Origin: CAMAVH01 sp964628235
GTDB taxonomy: Bacteria; Pseudomonadota; Alphaproteobacteria; SMXQ01
Assembly (NCBI GenBank): GCA_964628235.1
Contig: CAZVLU010000022.1
Span: forward strand, 1 to 51,010
Direction: 5' to 3'
DNA: 51,010 bases
Shown piece after piece: positions 49,477 through 51,010 of this stretch. The position numbers were made by a program, and so were the translations under genes. Numbering within the stretch: the stretch's first letter is position 1; each line of letters opens with the position of its first letter. The notes under the pieces were generated by a model, which saw only the letters and a list, made by a program, of their open reading frames with translations, ran no database searches and was not told the origin of the DNA.

Positions 49477-49974
49477 TTACGCCGTGGCGAGGTCTTCCGC
49501 TGGCGCGGCTGTCTTGCCCGACTTGTCGGCACCAGCCTCATATTCCTTCTTAAAATGCTGGCGCATCGCAGAAGTGTTGAACGACATAAGATTGCCGCCA
49601 GATTCGAAATGCTTGATGAACACCTTGCCCACGGCATAGGTCGAAGCGGTTGCGAAAGTCGGGAGCGCGGCCATGCCGACGACTGAACCGACGCCCGGGA
49701 TCGACTTCACCCAGCTCGAAGCCAGACGAGTCAGGCCTCCAGGCACCAAGCTGCCGACCAGCCCTGCGAGGATCGTCTTGACGGCGTTGCGCGAGAACGG
49801 CACTTCGTAAAGCGTCGCCAGATCGGAAACCATCTTGATTTGGATTCCGGTGATCAGGGCCATGTCGACGATCGGAAAAGGGATCATACCGGCGCCTGCG
49901 GTCCATCCCAGATAGCTTTTCACGATTCGATTAGCTTCAGCCTGCCGGGCGAGCAGGTCTTCCTCATTAGCCAT
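49477..49974 (-). CDS. DUF697 (YcjF/EcsC-like) protein
   Basis: 165 residues: a charged helix (EEDLLARQAEANRIVKSYLGW), then hydrophobic segments AGAGMIPFPIVDMALITGIQIKMV and VKTILAGLVGSLVPGG, GSVVGMAALPTFATASTYAVGKVFIKHFESGG, typical of DUF697. Such proteins associate with membranes and often with GTPases. Function unknown; a C-terminal Lys/Ala-rich tail ends the chain. Confidence 0.8.
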   Translation of the reverse strand: MANEEDLLARQAEANRIVKSYLGWTAGAGMIPFPIVDMALITGIQIKMVSDLATLYEVPFSRNAVKTILAGLVGSLVPGGLTRLASSWVKSIPGVGSVVGMAALPTFATASTYAVGKVFIKHFESGGNLMSFNTSAMRQHFKKEYEAGADKSGKTAAPAEDLATA

Positions 49975-50119
49975 TTCTGTATCCTCCGATGTTTAGAGCC
50001 GGAGCCCCCGAAACTTTGGGCAGGAATGGCATCATGTGCCCCCCAGAGACTTCGTCTCAAATCTCTTTCCCATCGCAAATCTAGCAACAAAATCAGCGCA
50101 GGTCATTGAAATATTGTTT

Positions 50120-51010
50120 TCACAAATCTTTGGAAAACTGGATAAAGGGCAGAACGTTCATGCGCGAACCGTCGTCGCCATATGTGGTGGCGACCGAGAG
50201 GTCGAGGGACATGCCGTTGTCGAACGCGAACCCGAGCCGCGCCCCCAGCGTGACGCTGTCGCTGCGCCGACGGTCGGGCAGCGCGGTCAGTTGCTGCCCA
50301 GATGACAAGCTCGCGTCAACCGCGTCGACGCGGCGCAGTAGCTGGTAATCGAAAACGAGGGTTGCCTCGGGATGCAAAGCTCCCCACGAGCGCTGCAAAT
50401 CGGTCCAAATAGCAGCCCCCAAGCCGGCGCTCACTTCCGAGACCGAAGTGCGATCGACAGTCAGGTCCATAAAGCCGGCATCGGTCTCCTGATAGCCGCG
50501 CAAGCGGGTGAAAGAGCCGCCAAATCGGGCCAGCGGCGCCGCCATGATGTCGCCGCTCAGCGGAATGGCATAACGGGCTTCCGCTTCACCCGCGGCGAGC
50601 CAGCCCGTGGTATCGCCTTTCGCCATCGGCATGGGAGAAAAACCCGTAGGGCGCTCGATCTTGTTGACGTCGACCCAGGCGAAACTTGCTTGCGCGGTGA
50701 TAGTCAGCGCGTCGGCGCGCCAGCCGCCATGCACGCCCATCACATAGGCCTGGCTTGCGCTGCTGCCGCCGCTAGAGATGCTGCTGCCGCTGCTGACGAC
50801 GCCGATATGCACGCCCGCCATGGTCGAGTCGGTGACAGGAGTTTCGATGCCCATTAGCAGACTGTTAGCATTGAAATCGTACGCGCTGACCCCCGATGCA
50901 GCCGGCGCATTGCCATTGCGACGCTCGCCGGAAACGAAGGCCCGCGCGCGGCTGGTCGGCGTAAGGGCAGCCGCATAGTTTTCGCCGCTGGCGTCCGCCA
51001 CCGAGACTCT
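50120..51010 (-). CDS. Autotransporter beta-barrel domain (5' end outside the window)
   Basis: C-terminal 296 residues of a larger protein; the frame is open to the window edge. Alternating strands with Gly and aromatic residues (GVHIGVVSSGSSISSGGSSASQAYVMGVHGGWRA, ARLGFAFDNGMSLDLSVATTYG) match the autotransporter/outer-membrane beta-domain. It ends in FIQFSKDL rather than the usual terminal aromatic, which is unusual for BAM recognition. The passenger domain is not visible. Confidence 0.8.
   Translation of the reverse strand, partial: RVSVADASGENYAAALTPTSRARAFVSGERRNGNAPAASGVSAYDFNANSLLMGIETPVTDSTMAGVHIGVVSSGSSISSGGSSASQAYVMGVHGGWRADALTITAQASFAWVDVNKIERPTGFSPMPMAKGDTTGWLAAGEAEARYAIPLSGDIMAAPLARFGGSFTRLRGYQETDAGFMDLTVDRTSVSEVSAGLGAAIWTDLQRSWGALHPEATLVFDYQLLRRVDAVDASLSSGQQLTALPDRRRSDSVTLGARLGFAFDNGMSLDLSVATTYGDDGSRMNVLPFIQFSKDL

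Overview
The window looks like a chromosomal segment of a GC-rich alphaproteobacterium, most likely of the Rhodospirillales type. The grounds are ntrC-ntrY-ntrX-trkA followed by a D-amino-acid aminotransferase, hfq-hflX and a CIRCE-controlled groESL, plus the block mltB-rlpA-dac-tmk-holB-metG with tatD and a PhnP-like hydrolase further along the same strand. The genus cannot be named from sequence alone.

Layout. 1-14 kb (mostly + strand): nitrogen/redox two-component genes, TrkA, aminotransferase, HAD phosphatase, hfq, hflX, groES-groEL, an IMPase-family protein, a beta-hydroxyacid dehydrogenase and a small encapsulin-type ferritin with no encapsulin partner. 13.8-15.0 kb (- strand): mazG and a secreted hypothetical protein. 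15.17-25.40 kb: a compact 10.2-kb prophage. 25.5-27.1 kb: PhnP-like hydrolase and tatD. 27.2-28.4 kb: a COG0523 GTPase behind a Zur-like box. 28.4-33.9 kb: an accessory block with two periplasmic Bug/TctC binding proteins, a VOC protein and two paralogous bicupins. 34-41 kb: metG, holB, tmk, dac, rlpA, mltB. 41-51 kb: small conserved genes, a hybrid histidine kinase with its response regulator, an 878-bp gene-free stretch, an SPFH protein overlapping a cyclic-peptide-type ABC exporter, a DUF697 protein and the end of an autotransporter.

The main discovery is the prophage. It carries about 23 tightly packed genes on the - strand and one HTH gene at each end on the + strand. Its gene set is that of a tailless, membrane-containing phage: a 331-residue capsid protein with the look of a double-jelly-roll protein, a small FtsK/HerA-like packaging ATPase, many tiny single-span membrane proteins, a membrane-anchored transglycosylase and a winged-helix replication-type protein. 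No tail, terminase, portal or integrase gene is visible. The size is close to that of the corticovirus PM2 (about 10 kb).

The element is bounded by two dif-like XerC/XerD sites (15157-15184 and 25385-25412). Joining the outer halves recreates one good host dif, so the phage seems to use the host Xer recombinase. The right-hand site lies inside the 3' end of the phage HTH regulator gene. In the integrated form the regulator ends two residues after the dif-encoded stretch. In the excised circle the same frame runs on for 19 codons and ends just before the second HTH gene. Integration would therefore change the C-terminus of the regulator and unlink the two regulatory genes, a possible Xer-driven form of integration-dependent immunity. 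This last step is inference.
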